The notes: a model not told the origin generated them from the sequence alone. DNA of 64,000 nt from Haloarcula salinisoli (GCF_019599405.1 NZ_RKLQ01000002.1:248001-312000), one strand, 5' to 3'; positions 6,801-15,684 are shown, numbered from the stretch's first letter. A program made the numbers and translations.

Positions 6801-9002
6801 CTACGGCTTCGGCGGTGGCCCGTCGTAGGCGCCCATATCCTGATAGAAGTTCAACAGCGCGAACTTCAACTTCTCGGGGCCGATGTCGACCATCTCCTTG
6901 CGCTCCTCGGGCGGGAACCGGCCGCGGACGGCGTAGTCGTGCATCTCCATCTCCGCCGCTTCGGTGTAGCGCTTATCCAGCAGGATGCGCGCGCCGAAGT
7001 CCTCTGGCGAGCGGACCACCCGGCCCAGGGCCTGTCTGGTCTTTCTGACAGTGGGAATCTCGACGGCGTAGCGCCAGCCGGCCTCGTCGTCCTTCGAGGC
7101 CTCCCGGTGGTCGCCCTCGCCCTCCCCGAACGCGGTCTGGTAGGCGTCCTGGACCGCTTCCATCCGGTCGTCCAGATGGGGATAGGGCACGCCCAGCACG
7201 ACGACGGTCCGGGCGTCGTCGCCGTCGTAGCTCACGCCCTCGCCCAGCGTCCCCCACAGCGAGGTAAAGAGGACGGCGCCGTCGTCGTCGGTGAAAGCCT
7301 CCCGCAGGTCGCGGGCCTGTTTGCCCGGTTCGTCAAGATACCGGGTCCCGGAGACGGCCACCATCTGGTGGTAGCGCTCGGCCTCGCTGTAGGAGGGGCA
7401 GAAGACGAGCGTGTTTCCGGGGGTAAAGCGGATGATATCCTCCAGGGTTCGCGCTATCGTGCGCTGGGTCTCGGGGTCGTCCCGTTCGCTGGAAAACAGC
7501 GCCGGCCCGGAGACGGCGTAGGTCCGGCGCCGGTCTTCCGGAAACTGGTCGCCGTAGGCCATCGTCACCGGCTCGTCCAGGCCGACGACGTCCTCGGTCA
7601 CGTCGAAGGGGCGGACGGTGGCGCTCATCAACACGGCGGCGTGCAGATCGTCGAACAGCTCGCGGGTCACCTGCTCCGGGATGCAGGTGTACAGCTCCGC
7701 GCGGCCGTAGACCTCGCTCGTGGACTCGTCCCGTCGGACGCTGACGACGGGGTACTGCCCGGTGGCGTCCGATTCGGAGAGCCAGTCGGCCAGAAAGCCC
7801 GCTGCCTGGAGCGTCTGGCACTCCTTGCGGGTGTCCAGTTCCCCCTCTTTGAACTGCTCCTCGTAGCGCTCGTCGAGTTCCCGACCGAGGTCCAGCGCCA
7901 GGTCGACCTCCTCGTGAAAGCCCGGCCCGCTGTAGGCCTGGAAGAACGAGAGGGTCAGATCGTCCTTCCGGTCGTCGTTCGCGATGGTGATGTCGTCCCA
8001 GTGCTCGTCGACGGCCTCGCGGTCGCCAAATCCAAACGAATCCTCGTAGGTCTCGACCAGCGCGTCCCGAAAGGTACCCAGCACGTTCGCGGCGTTCTCG
8101 GCTCGCGAGTCCTCGACGCCGGAGAGCTCCTCGATGGCCTGGTCTACGGTGTTCTCGGTCAGCGTACGGCGGGCGTGGTCGCGAGCGGCGGACTCGACGT
8201 TGTGGGCCTCGTCGAAGACGGCGATGATGTCCTCGGGGTCCCGGCCGATCCAGCGGAAGAACTGCTCGCGGATGGTCGGGTCCAGCAGGTGATGATAGTT
8301 ACAGACGACGAGGTCGACGCCCTCCATCCCCTCCTTGAGGAGCTCGTACCCACACAGCCCCCGGTCGCCGGCGTACTCGTAGACGTCGTCGGGCGTGCGC
8401 ACGTCGTCGTAGAGCCAGGCGTAGAACTCGCTGGTGTCGACGGTGAGGTTCCGGTAGTAGTGGTCACAGGTCGACCGTTCGCTCTCGAGTTCGTCCATCT
8501 CTTCCTGGAGGTCCCGCAGCTCCTCGACGACGGCGTTGCGGGCCTCCATCGCCTCGCTGTCACCGTCCTGGCCCGCCGCCAGTAGCTCCCCCTCGCGCTC
8601 TTCCAGCTGAGCGATGTCTTCCTCCACGTCGACGAGTTCCCGGGTCGTGTCCCGCAGGGCCTGGCACTCCTCGTAGTCCACGTCGATGTGACACATCGAC
8701 CCCTTCCCCCGGAAGACGACCGCACGGAGCCGCTCCTGTTCGGTGATGGCGCGGGCGTCCTCGACGAACTGGCGCATCTGCTGGTGGACGTTGGTCGTGA
8801 TGACGACGGTCTTGCCCGTCTCGCGGGCGTGTTCCAGCGCCGGGACCAGCGACGCGAGCGTCTTCCCCGTTCCGCAGGCCCCCTCGAAGAGCACGTCGTC
8901 GCCCTCCCCCAGCGCCTCGTAGATGGTGTCCATCGCCTCCCGCTGGTGGTCGTAGGGCTCCTCGAAGGGGAAAAAGCGTAGATAGCCGTCGTCTGTCGTC
9001 AC
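6801..9002 (-). CDS. XPD/Rad3-like superfamily 2 DNA helicase
   Basis: A 733-residue 5'-3' helicase of the XPD/Rad3/DinG group, expected in DNA repair. The order is DHQREAM, Walker A GACGTGKT (41-48), DEAH (264-267) and a C-terminal helicase domain with ALGRVVRSPEDFGARILLD. Four Cys that could hold the Fe-S cluster are C104, C113, C179 and C217. The stretch between C113 and C179 is Glu/Leu-rich and probably a coiled coil. I chose GTG 9002 (VTTDDGYLRFFPF), because the open frame further upstream runs into hairpin-rich non-coding DNA. It is convergent with the M50 gene. Confidence 0.9.
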   Translation of the reverse strand: MTTDDGYLRFFPFEEPYDHQREAMDTIYEALGEGDDVLFEGACGTGKTLASLVPALEHARETGKTVVITTNVHQQMRQFVEDARAITEQERLRAVVFRGKGSMCHIDVDYEECQALRDTTRELVDVEEDIAQLEEREGELLAAGQDGDSEAMEARNAVVEELRDLQEEMDELESERSTCDHYYRNLTVDTSEFYAWLYDDVRTPDDVYEYAGDRGLCGYELLKEGMEGVDLVVCNYHHLLDPTIREQFFRWIGRDPEDIIAVFDEAHNVESAARDHARRTLTENTVDQAIEELSGVEDSRAENAANVLGTFRDALVETYEDSFGFGDREAVDEHWDDITIANDDRKDDLTLSFFQAYSGPGFHEEVDLALDLGRELDERYEEQFKEGELDTRKECQTLQAAGFLADWLSESDATGQYPVVSVRRDESTSEVYGRAELYTCIPEQVTRELFDDLHAAVLMSATVRPFDVTEDVVGLDEPVTMAYGDQFPEDRRRTYAVSGPALFSSERDDPETQRTIARTLEDIIRFTPGNTLVFCPSYSEAERYHQMVAVSGTRYLDEPGKQARDLREAFTDDDGAVLFTSLWGTLGEGVSYDGDDARTVVVLGVPYPHLDDRMEAVQDAYQTAFGEGEGDHREASKDDEAGWRYAVEIPTVRKTRQALGRVVRSPEDFGARILLDKRYTEAAEMEMHDYAVRGRFPPEERKEMVDIGPEKLKFALLNFYQDMGAYDGPPPKP

Positions 9003-9089
9003 TGGGGGGTAGTTGGCCGCTATCGGGCAAAAGGGTTCGGCCCTAGGAACAGTATGCGATACGTCTGATAGTGGTGCCGGGACCCCGAA

Positions 9090-9259
9090 CCGCCAGAAAG
9101 CCCCCGACCGTTCGAGTGCCGATAGGCTCACTTCGCTCGCCTATCGAGGTTTCGTTCGCTTCGCTCACGAAACTGCCGGGGCTCGCTGCGCGCCTCGCTT
9201 CGCTCGGTGCTAGCGTCGCCCAGGCTACTCGAACGGTCGGCCCCTTTCAGTCCCACCCG
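9090..9259. repeat. Hairpin cluster bounded by a 14-bp inverted repeat
   Basis: CGCCAGAAAGCCC leads into one arm, CCGACCGTTCGAGT (9104-9117); its exact complement lies at 9227-9240, followed by CCCCTTTCAGTCCCACCC. Inside are two hairpins of the constant-loop family: GATAGGC/GCCTATC (9121-9145, loop TCACTTCGCTC) and GTTTCGT/ACGAAAC (9049+100 offset, 9149-9173, loop TCGCTTCGCTC). The flanking GCCAGAAAG and CAGTCCCACCC motifs recur at 25801-25961. No gene is seen in 9003-9350, which presumably also carries the promoters of both flanking genes. Confidence 0.7.
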
Positions 9260-9350
9260 CGGTGATTAGTCAATCGGCTACACGCACCCGTTCCTGGTCG
9301 GTCGCCGATACTCCCGGCAGTCACTTGCCTCAGCAGTCCTTCGTTGGGAT

Positions 9351-10079
9351 ATGCATCGCTCGCTCGCCGTCGTCACGCTCGTCGTGCTGGCGGGCTGTAG
9401 CGGTCTCGGACTCGGGGCAAGCGCCGACGAGCCGACGGTGACGCCGGTCCCCATCACCACGCCGGACGCCTCTGACGTCGACGTTCCCAGAGCCAACGGG
9501 AGCGTCGACATCGACCGGGTTCTCGCGCGCCACGACGCGGCCCTTTCGGACCGGAGCTTCCACCGCCGGGTCGTACGCGAGGGACCACAGAACACCAGGG
9601 ACGTGTGGGTGGACCGCGAGCGCGGCGTCGTGCGGGTCCGGCGGACCCTCGGGCCGGTCGTCGACGACGCCATCCTGTTCGACGGCCGGCGCTACCGGGT
9701 GGCCAGCGACGACCCGGACCGGGCCTACACCAGCGAGCCGAGCAACGCCACGGTCCCGTACGTCCCCACCCGGTCCGGCGAGGCCCGCCTCGGACAGGTC
9801 CTGCTCGAGGACGGCTACCAGCGGGTCGACACGGTCCGTCGTGGCGGGCGAAACCTGGCGGTCGTCGCCGTCAACGCCACGGGACGGGGGTCCGGGGTGG
9901 ACCCCTCGATTTCGGCCCAGTCGCGGCTCTACGTCGATAGCGAGGGCGTCATCAGGGAGGTCGACCACTGGGAGCGCCGGCCCGACGGGACCATCGTCTA
10001 CCTTCGGATGGCGGTCACCACCGATACGGAGCGCGTGCCTGTCCCGTGGTGGGCCGAGGATATCGGAGTGTACGGGTAA
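9351..10079 (+). CDS. Haloarchaeal lipoprotein, function unknown
   Basis: A 242-residue protein with a short signal peptide and lipobox (MHRSLAVVTLVVLAGCSG), so it is probably anchored by lipid on the outer face of the membrane. A Thr/Pro/Asp-rich linker follows to about residue 45. The remainder (DIDRVLARHDAALSDRSFHR, VWVDRERGVVRVRRTLG, IREVDHWERRPDGTIVYLRM) is a beta-rich domain of the type common in haloarchaeal lipoproteins of unknown function. The lack of an RR motif suggests Sec export. Confidence 0.8.
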   Translation: MHRSLAVVTLVVLAGCSGLGLGASADEPTVTPVPITTPDASDVDVPRANGSVDIDRVLARHDAALSDRSFHRRVVREGPQNTRDVWVDRERGVVRVRRTLGPVVDDAILFDGRRYRVASDDPDRAYTSEPSNATVPYVPTRSGEARLGQVLLEDGYQRVDTVRRGGRNLAVVAVNATGRGSGVDPSISAQSRLYVDSEGVIREVDHWERRPDGTIVYLRMAVTTDTERVPVPWWAEDIGVYG

Positions 10080-10085
10080 CCGTCG

Positions 10086-11480
10086 TCAGTGGTGGTCGTG
10101 GGCCGTCCCGTCGGCCGGAACGGAGTGGTCGGCGGTGTACGCACCTGGTGACTCCTCGAAGGTCCGTCGACACGTCGCCGAACAGAAGTGGTAGGTTTCG
10201 CCGTCGGCCGCCGCACTGGGTCCGTCATCGCCGACCCGCATCCCACAGACCGGGTCGCGGTACTGGCCGGGCGCGCCCAGCCCACGGCGGTAGACGTACA
10301 GCAGGAACCCGGAGAGCCCAAAGGCCAGCAGGTTCAGTACGAGCGTGTAATCGACCACGAAGAACTCCTGTTCGGTGGCCGTCTCGCCGCCGGCGAGGTC
10401 CGGGACGATGCCCAGCAGGTCGAACAGCTGTTCCATCAGGAACCCGGTAAACGCCATCGTCACGAAGAAGACGCCGAGGATGTACAGCATCACTTTCCAG
10501 CCGTAGTACTTCCGGTAGACGTTCAGGACTGGAATCGTGATGAGGTCGGCGTAGACGAACGCGATGACGCCGGCGAAGCTGACACCGCCGCCCCAGAGTG
10601 CGACGGCGAACGGGACGTTGCCCATGCTGCCGACGAAGCTCACCACGGCGATAGCAACCCCCATCACGGCGTTCTCGGCACTCACGAGGACCCCGTCGCC
10701 GCCGAGGAACAGGCTGTTCCACACCCACTGTGGGACGAAGACGATGACGAACCCGGATATCAGGAAGCCGGCGACGACGTCCGTCCAGAGCATCGACCAC
10801 TCCTTGCGGTACTGGTTCGCGACTTTGTACCAGCCGCCCCACGAGCGCAGTTCCTCGCGCCAGCTTCCCCGCCCCGCGACCGCCTGCTCGTAGGTCTCCA
10901 GACAGCCCGGCGAACAGAATTTGAGCGTCTCCCCACCGTCCGTGACGACGGTGTACTCGTCTTTGCCCTCCATCCCACAGGTCGGGTCCTCCGTGGTGCC
11001 GGCCTCGCGGTCGCGTTCGGCCAGCTCCTCGCGAACCCGCTCGAAGAGCGTCTCGGGCAGCGTCAGGTGGACCAGCAGCGCCATCACGGCGATGAGTATC
11101 AGTCCACCGAGCAGTTCGGCCAGCAGGAACTCCCAGCCCAGCAGGACGAGTATCATCAGCCCCAGTTCGACGATGAGGTTGGTCGACGCGAACATAAAGG
11201 CGAGGAACGGGACGACGTGGGCCCCCTTCTTGAACAGTCCCTTGCCGATGGCGACGGCGCCGAAGCTACAGCCGCTGCTGGCCGCGCCGAACAGCGTCGC
11301 TCGCGTGACGCCCCGAACGTCGCCGCGGCCGAGGAGCTGGGCCATCCGTTCTTTCGAGACGTACACCTGAACGAGGCTGGTGATGACAAGTCCCATGATG
11401 ATGGCCCAGGCCGCCGTCCAGAGGAAGCCGACGCCGATGCGGAGCGCTTCGAGCACGCTGTCGATGAGTATCATCTGCAT
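10086..11480 (-). CDS. DUF318-type permease with two YHS metal-binding domains
   Basis: A 464-residue membrane protein. Two blocks of hydrophobic segments (about 5-150 and 225-395) belong to the DUF318/ArsP-like permease group; SSGCSFGAVAIGKGLFKKGA is the signature loop. Two YHS-type domains are inserted: DPTCGME...FCSPGCLETYE (about 165-200) and DPVCGMRV...FCSATCRRTFE (about 405-445). The tail ends DHH. YHS domains bind soft metals, so this is probably a copper or other metal efflux component. It follows a SHOCT-domain membrane protein by 14 nt, probably in one operon. ATG 11480 is used; ATG 11474 is also possible. Confidence 0.85.
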   Translation of the reverse strand: MQMILIDSVLEALRIGVGFLWTAAWAIIMGLVITSLVQVYVSKERMAQLLGRGDVRGVTRATLFGAASSGCSFGAVAIGKGLFKKGAHVVPFLAFMFASTNLIVELGLMILVLLGWEFLLAELLGGLILIAVMALLVHLTLPETLFERVREELAERDREAGTTEDPTCGMEGKDEYTVVTDGGETLKFCSPGCLETYEQAVAGRGSWREELRSWGGWYKVANQYRKEWSMLWTDVVAGFLISGFVIVFVPQWVWNSLFLGGDGVLVSAENAVMGVAIAVVSFVGSMGNVPFAVALWGGGVSFAGVIAFVYADLITIPVLNVYRKYYGWKVMLYILGVFFVTMAFTGFLMEQLFDLLGIVPDLAGGETATEQEFFVVDYTLVLNLLAFGLSGFLLYVYRRGLGAPGQYRDPVCGMRVGDDGPSAAADGETYHFCSATCRRTFEESPGAYTADHSVPADGTAHDHH

Positions 11481-11494
11481 CCCGATTCACCGGC

Positions 11495-11869
11495 CTAGGG
11501 CTCCCCGCGCTGCAGCGTCTGCCGCCGCCGTTCGAACTCTTCGTCGTCGATGTCGCCCCGGGCGTACCGCTCTCGGAGCGCCGACATCGCGTCGTCGCTG
11601 CCGCCGCCGTTGCTGGCCCCGTCTGCACTCCTGTAGAGGGCGTAGGCGGCGACGCCGCCGAGCAGGAGGAGCGCGGGCCACAGGAGCCAGACGCCCCAGC
11701 CCATGCCCCAGCCCATCCCGCCGTGGGTCCCCATCCAGCCGTCGTGGTGGTGCCTGCCGTCGTCACCGGAGTGGGCGGCGGCCGGACCGGTGGCCGCGAG
11801 CACGACGACCAGCGCGACGAGCGCGAGCCGGACGATACGACCGAGCGCCGCTCCCGAACTGTCGTTCAT
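11495..11869 (-). CDS. SHOCT-domain membrane protein
   Basis: A 124-residue protein from ATG 11869. A signal-like hydrophobic segment ends in AAAHSG. A His/Gly/Met/Trp-rich segment follows (HHHDGWMGTHGGMGWGMGW), then a transmembrane segment (VWLLWPALLLLGGVAAYALY) and a C-terminal SHOCT motif (LRERYARGDIDDEEFERRRQTL). The Met/His-rich part resembles metal-handling peptides and fits the YHS permease downstream. A GTG 30 nt upstream would give a longer form. Confidence 0.8.
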   Translation of the reverse strand: MNDSSGAALGRIVRLALVALVVVLAATGPAAAHSGDDGRHHHDGWMGTHGGMGWGMGWGVWLLWPALLLLGGVAAYALYRSADGASNGGGSDDAMSALRERYARGDIDDEEFERRRQTLQRGEP

Positions 11870-11972
11870 ACTAGTGGATACACGGTGCTCGTTCACCACT
11901 GTTGTCGTTCAGAATCGAAAGGTCACCGGCGGCAAAACTGTGGGTTCAAAACCGTCGTGCGGACCGCTCGTT

Positions 11973-12953
11973 TCAGGCCGCTTCCGGGACCGCTTCGGGC
12001 TCGATGTACACCTTGCGGATGTCGCCGTTGGTGGCTTTCAGTTCGTCCTCGATAGCCGTAATCGCGTCGTCCATCGCCTCGGTCTCGAGGCCGTCACGGA
12101 AGGCGATATCCGCGGAGACGATGACTTCGTTGGGACCGAAATACACCGTCCGGAAGTCGACGATGGATTCGACGTGCTCGTTACTGGTGATGACGTCACG
12201 CAGTCGCTTGCCCTCGTCTGCGGGGAGGCTCTCGCCCAGCAGGAGCCGCTTGTTCTCCCAGGCCAGCGCCAGGGCAAAGCCCATCAGCATGATACCGATG
12301 AGCACCGCCGAAATCTGGTCGTAGACGGGGTTGTCGGTCAGCTGTGCGAGGACGAGCCCCACGAGCGCGATGACGATACCCAGCAGCGCGATGGTGTCCT
12401 CGGTCAGTGCGGTCAGCGTCGTCACGTCGCTGGTCTTGCGGAACGCCTCCCGGTAACTGTCCCAGTCGTTGCGTTTCATCTGCCGTTGCATCTCCGCGCG
12501 GGCCTTGTACAGCGCCCACGTCTCGAAGGCAAAGGCGCCCAGCAGGACCGTGTAGTTCACCCATACCGGGTCGAGCCACGCCGGCGGCGTGTACTGGATA
12601 AAGAGGAAGTCGATGCCGCCGCTGCCCCCGCCGTGGCCGCCGTGGCTGGTAATCTCGCTGTAGCCGTGTTTCAGGCTCTCCCAGCCCGCGATACCGAACA
12701 GGAACACCGAGACCAGAAAGCTGTAGAAGAACTGTGATTTGCCGTAACCGAAGGGGTGCTGTCGGGTGGCTTTCCGCTCGGAGTAGCGGATACCGATGAG
12801 GAGGAACACCTGGTTGCCAGTGTCGGAGAGAGAGTGGTAGGTCTCCGACAGCATCGCTGCGCTCCCGGTCAACAGGAAGCCGAAGAACTTCAGGATAGCA
12901 ATGGCTCCGTTGGCGACCAGGGCGGCTAAGACGACTGATTTGCTGCCTGCCAT
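11973..12953 (-). CDS. Cation diffusion facilitator (CDF) transporter
   Basis: A 326-residue CDF family metal/proton antiporter. Signatures are the first membrane segments with ETYHSLSDTGNQ, RQHPFGYGKSQFF, a Gly/His-rich loop (TSHGGHGGGSGG) that could bind metal, a later segment with LTEDTIALLGI, and a cytoplasmic C-terminal domain (VDFRTVYFGPNEVIVSADIAF). ATG 12953 is the start, because upstream codons overlap the divergent phosphoesterase. The substrate (Zn, Fe, Mn or Co) cannot be assigned. Confidence 0.9.
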   Translation of the reverse strand: MAGSKSVVLAALVANGAIAILKFFGFLLTGSAAMLSETYHSLSDTGNQVFLLIGIRYSERKATRQHPFGYGKSQFFYSFLVSVFLFGIAGWESLKHGYSEITSHGGHGGGSGGIDFLFIQYTPPAWLDPVWVNYTVLLGAFAFETWALYKARAEMQRQMKRNDWDSYREAFRKTSDVTTLTALTEDTIALLGIVIALVGLVLAQLTDNPVYDQISAVLIGIMLMGFALALAWENKRLLLGESLPADEGKRLRDVITSNEHVESIVDFRTVYFGPNEVIVSADIAFRDGLETEAMDDAITAIEDELKATNGDIRKVYIEPEAVPEAA

Positions 12954-12992
12954 TATCACCCCCTCACGATGCCGGGTGAAAGTGGTTCTGGA

Positions 12993-12998
12993 TTTATA
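12993..12998 (+). promoter_or_regulatory. TATA box of the phosphoesterase gene
   Basis: TTTATA within GATTTATATC, 22-27 nt before ATG 13020, which suggests a leaderless transcript. It lies in the 66-bp gap between the divergent CDF and phosphoesterase genes. Confidence 0.5.
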
Positions 12999-13019
12999 TC
13001 TGGAGCAGAAAGGAAGCGT

Positions 13020-13529
13020 ATGCTCACCGTCATCTCCGATACGCACGGCACCGACTCCCACCGACTGACTGGCCAGACCCTCGATGCGGTCCGGGCCGCC
13101 GACCACGTGGTCCACGCCGGGGATTTCACGACCGAAGCCGTCTACGACGCTATCCAGGCTGAGGCCGCCGGGCTGACTGCGGTCGCCGGCAACAACGAGC
13201 GGCCGGCGCTGCGGGAACGCCTGCCTGCCGAGGCGACCGTCGAGTGGGCCGGCCACCGTCTCCTGGTCGTCCACGGCCACCGCCACTCCGACACCGCCCT
13301 GGCCATGCTCGCCCGTCAGGAGGACGCGGATATCGTCGTCGTCGGCCACTCCCATCGGCCCGAACTCGGCGAGCTGGACGGTCGGTTGCTCGTCAATCCG
13401 GGGAGCTACGCCGACCCGCGCCGCTACCGCCCGGCCCACGCCGAACTCGACGTCGACGAGGGGGCGCTTCGGGTCCGCCTGCGTTCGCCCGACGGGGAAG
13501 TTTTCGAGACGGTCACGCGGCCACGGTGA
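13020..13529 (+). CDS. YfcE/MJ0936-type metallophosphoesterase
   Basis: A 169-residue calcineurin-like phosphoesterase. Motifs in order are SDTHG, HAGD, GNNE (in place of GNHD), VHGH and GHSH. This is the small YfcE/MJ0936 class, which hydrolyses phosphodiesters in vitro with Mn or Ni. The final third, LVNPGSYADPRR, is typical. The natural substrate is unknown. The start at MLTVISDTHG is fixed by family alignment and TATA spacing. Confidence 0.9.
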   Translation: MLTVISDTHGTDSHRLTGQTLDAVRAADHVVHAGDFTTEAVYDAIQAEAAGLTAVAGNNERPALRERLPAEATVEWAGHRLLVVHGHRHSDTALAMLARQEDADIVVVGHSHRPELGELDGRLLVNPGSYADPRRYRPAHAELDVDEGALRVRLRSPDGEVFETVTRPR

Positions 13530-13593
13530 GCCGACCCGATACGCGCCACGCCACCCCGAAACCTCTTTGTCCGGTGGCCGTCAACCGCCGGCT

Positions 13594-13725
13594 ATGATAG
13601 AGGTCGGGCTGCTCACGTGGGTGCTTCTCGCGCTCGTCCTGGGCTTTTTCTTCTTCATGTACCTGATGGTCAGACGGTCCATCCTCGGGTTCAAAGAGGG
13701 GATGCAGGGCGGCCGCGAGAAGTAA
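13594..13725 (+). CDS. Small single-pass membrane protein
   Basis: A 43-residue frame from ATG 13594 to TAA 13725. A short N-terminus is followed by a long hydrophobic segment (LLTWVLLALVLGFFFFMYLM) and a basic, hydrophilic tail (VRRSILGFKEGMQGGREK). Its composition and clean spacing between genes make it credible. The function is not known. Confidence 0.65.
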   Translation: MIEVGLLTWVLLALVLGFFFFMYLMVRRSILGFKEGMQGGREK

Positions 13726-13740
13726 CCGTGCGCTCGCGGA

Positions 13741-14481
13741 CTAGAACGTCAACGTCACCGACTGCGCCTCGGTAATCGTGACGGTCTTTTCTCTCGTCTC
13801 CCCTTCGTAGTCGGCGCTGAACGTCACCTCGCCGGTCAGTTCGATGGGGTCGCCGCTGACGACCGCATTCCCGCCCGTCACCCCGTCGTTCGTGTGCGAG
13901 ATGAATACCTTCACCTGGTCTGTCAGGTCCTCGCCCTCCGCCGTCTCGACGGTCACGTCCACTTTGTAGGCCTCTGGCAAGCTAATTTCGCCCAGGTCGG
14001 TGTCCGATGTAAACGAGAGTTTGTCTATCACGTAGACGTCGGGCACCCCGTCGATCGAGTCACCGTAACCACTCTCGCGAACCACTGTGTAGTCGAGGCC
14101 CGAAGTGAGTTCCGCCGAGAACGTGCCGTCCTCCTCGGGTGAGACGATCTCCGGGTACTCGGGGATAGTCAGGAAGTCTATCTGCCCCGACGTCACCGGT
14201 GACCCCGACGGTCCGACCAGCGACCCGGAGACGGTAACCGACTCGTCCTCAGAGGGCGTCTCCGTCTCGGAGGGCGTCTCCGTCTCGGAGGGCGTCTCCC
14301 CCGGCGTGTCGGTTCCGCCCATCGATTCTGGCTCTGTCTCCTTGACCTGACTGTCAGTCTCTGGGTCACTCTCCTCGGTTCCCTCGCCATTGCTGCCACC
14401 GAAACACCCCGCCAGTCCGCCAACACCGGCGACGCCGGTGGCAGCGAGGAACTGACGACGCAACATTGTCTGCCTCTCCAT
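13741..14481 (-). CDS. Tat lipoprotein with Ser/Thr/Glu-rich linker
   Basis: A 246-residue protein with a twin-arginine signal (LRRQFLAATG) and lipobox (GGLAGCFGG), so it is exported folded and lipid-anchored. A low-complexity linker to about residue 80 contains tandem SETETP repeats that are visible as short DNA repeats near 14262-14300. The C-terminal part (VTVSGSLVGPSGSPVTSGQIDF and on) is beta-rich and may be an Ig-like or carboxypeptidase-regulatory-like fold. ATG 14481 has a GGAAGGA just upstream; ATG 14466 is the alternative. The function is unknown. Confidence 0.8.
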   Translation of the reverse strand: MERQTMLRRQFLAATGVAGVGGLAGCFGGSNGEGTEESDPETDSQVKETEPESMGGTDTPGETPSETETPSETETPSEDESVTVSGSLVGPSGSPVTSGQIDFLTIPEYPEIVSPEEDGTFSAELTSGLDYTVVRESGYGDSIDGVPDVYVIDKLSFTSDTDLGEISLPEAYKVDVTVETAEGEDLTDQVKVFISHTNDGVTGGNAVVSGDPIELTGEVTFSADYEGETREKTVTITEAQSVTLTF

Positions 14482-14604
14482 ATTCCTTCCTTCTGAGTCT
14501 GTAATAAAATTGTTCTGGTGAGCGGTTCAATTTGTGTGCCACTCCGCGACCAAATCTCTCTGCGGTCCCGAAAATGGTTTGGCCGCGACGCCGGAGTTGC
14601 AGGT

Positions 14605-15684
14605 ATGGACCCGCGAATCCGCGAACACGCGTCCGTCATCGTCGACCACTCCATCGACCTCTCCGAGGGCGACGACCTCGTCATCGACGCCCATCCCGTC
14701 GCCGAGGACCTCGTCGTCGCGCTCCACGAACTCGCCGCCGACCGCGGTGCGAACCCGCTCGTCGTCCAGGACCGGCTGGGCGAGCGCTATCAACGGGCCT
14801 TCCTCCGGAACCGCGACGAGTTCGAAACGCCCGGCCACATGGAGGCGCTGTACGAGGCGATGGACTGCTATATCGCCATCCGAGCGAACGCGAACGTCAC
14901 CGAGACCAGCGACGTCGACCCCGAGACCAACGCCGCCTACCAGCAGGCGATGCAACCGCTGCTCGCCGAGCGGCTGTCGAAGCCGTGGTGTCTCACCCAG
15001 TACCCGGCCGCGGCCAACGCCCAGCTTGCGGGGATGTCCACCGAGGCCTACGAAGACTTCGTCTGGGACGCCGTCAACAAGGACTGGGACGCCGTTCGGG
15101 AACACCAGTCACAGATGGTCGACATCTTAGACCCCGCAGACGAGGTCCGCATCGTCTCCGGCGAACGGACCGACGTGACGATGTCCGTCGCCGGCAACCC
15201 GACGCTCAACGACTACGGCGAGAAGAACCTCCCCGGCGGCGAGGTCTTCACCGCGCCCGTCGCCGACAGCGTCGAGGGCGAGGTCCTCTTCGACAAACCC
15301 CTCTACCACCAGGGCCGGGAGATTACCGACGTTTTCCTCCGGTTCGAGGGCGGCGACGTGGTCGAACACAGCGCCGGCAAGAACGAGGACTTGCTGTCGG
15401 AAGTCCTCTCGACCGACGAGGGCGCGAGCCGGCTGGGCGAGCTCGGCATCGGGATGAACCGCGACATCGACCGCTTTACCTACAACATGCTGTTCGACGA
15501 GAAGATGGGCGACACCGTTCACATGGCCGTCGGTCGCGCCTACGAGGAGACCGTCGGCGAGGACAACGAGCAGAACGACTCCGCGGTCCACGTCGACATG
15601 ATCGTCGACATGAGCGAGGAGTCGTTCATCGAGGTGGACGGGGAGAAAGTGCAGGAGGATGGGACGTTCGTGTTCGAGGAGTAG
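14605..15684 (+). CDS. M29-family aminopeptidase
   Basis: A 359-residue metallo-aminopeptidase of the thermophilic AmpS/AmpT type (MEROPS M29), a cytoplasmic exopeptidase releasing N-terminal residues. Candidate metal ligands are E213 (PGGEVFTAPV), E279 (GELGIGMN), H306 (GDTVHMAVGRAYEE), H329 and D331 (AVHVDMIVDM). N-terminal repeats of HASVIVDHSIDLSEGDDLVID are typical. ATG 14605 fits the family start. The gene ends in GAGGAGTAG, a motif that repeats in the array directly downstream. Confidence 0.9.
   Translation: MDPRIREHASVIVDHSIDLSEGDDLVIDAHPVAEDLVVALHELAADRGANPLVVQDRLGERYQRAFLRNRDEFETPGHMEALYEAMDCYIAIRANANVTETSDVDPETNAAYQQAMQPLLAERLSKPWCLTQYPAAANAQLAGMSTEAYEDFVWDAVNKDWDAVREHQSQMVDILDPADEVRIVSGERTDVTMSVAGNPTLNDYGEKNLPGGEVFTAPVADSVEGEVLFDKPLYHQGREITDVFLRFEGGDVVEHSAGKNEDLLSEVLSTDEGASRLGELGIGMNRDIDRFTYNMLFDEKMGDTVHMAVGRAYEETVGEDNEQNDSAVHVDMIVDMSEESFIEVDGEKVQEDGTFVFEE

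Noticed and set aside
6777-8585. A 602-codon open frame on the plus strand, opposite the XPD-type helicase
   Set aside because: It is a mirror of the helicase codons in high-GC DNA (third-position GC removes stops). Its protein is Val/Leu/Gly/Arg-rich without any family signature.
10188-11498. A 436-codon plus-strand frame opposite the YHS permease
   Set aside because: Antisense shadow; the minus strand has clear membrane segments and two YHS domains.
14262-14300. Tandem short repeats that could suggest a CRISPR or VNTR
   Set aside because: They encode the SETETP linker of a lipoprotein. There are no unique spacers, and no CRISPR array was seen anywhere in the window.
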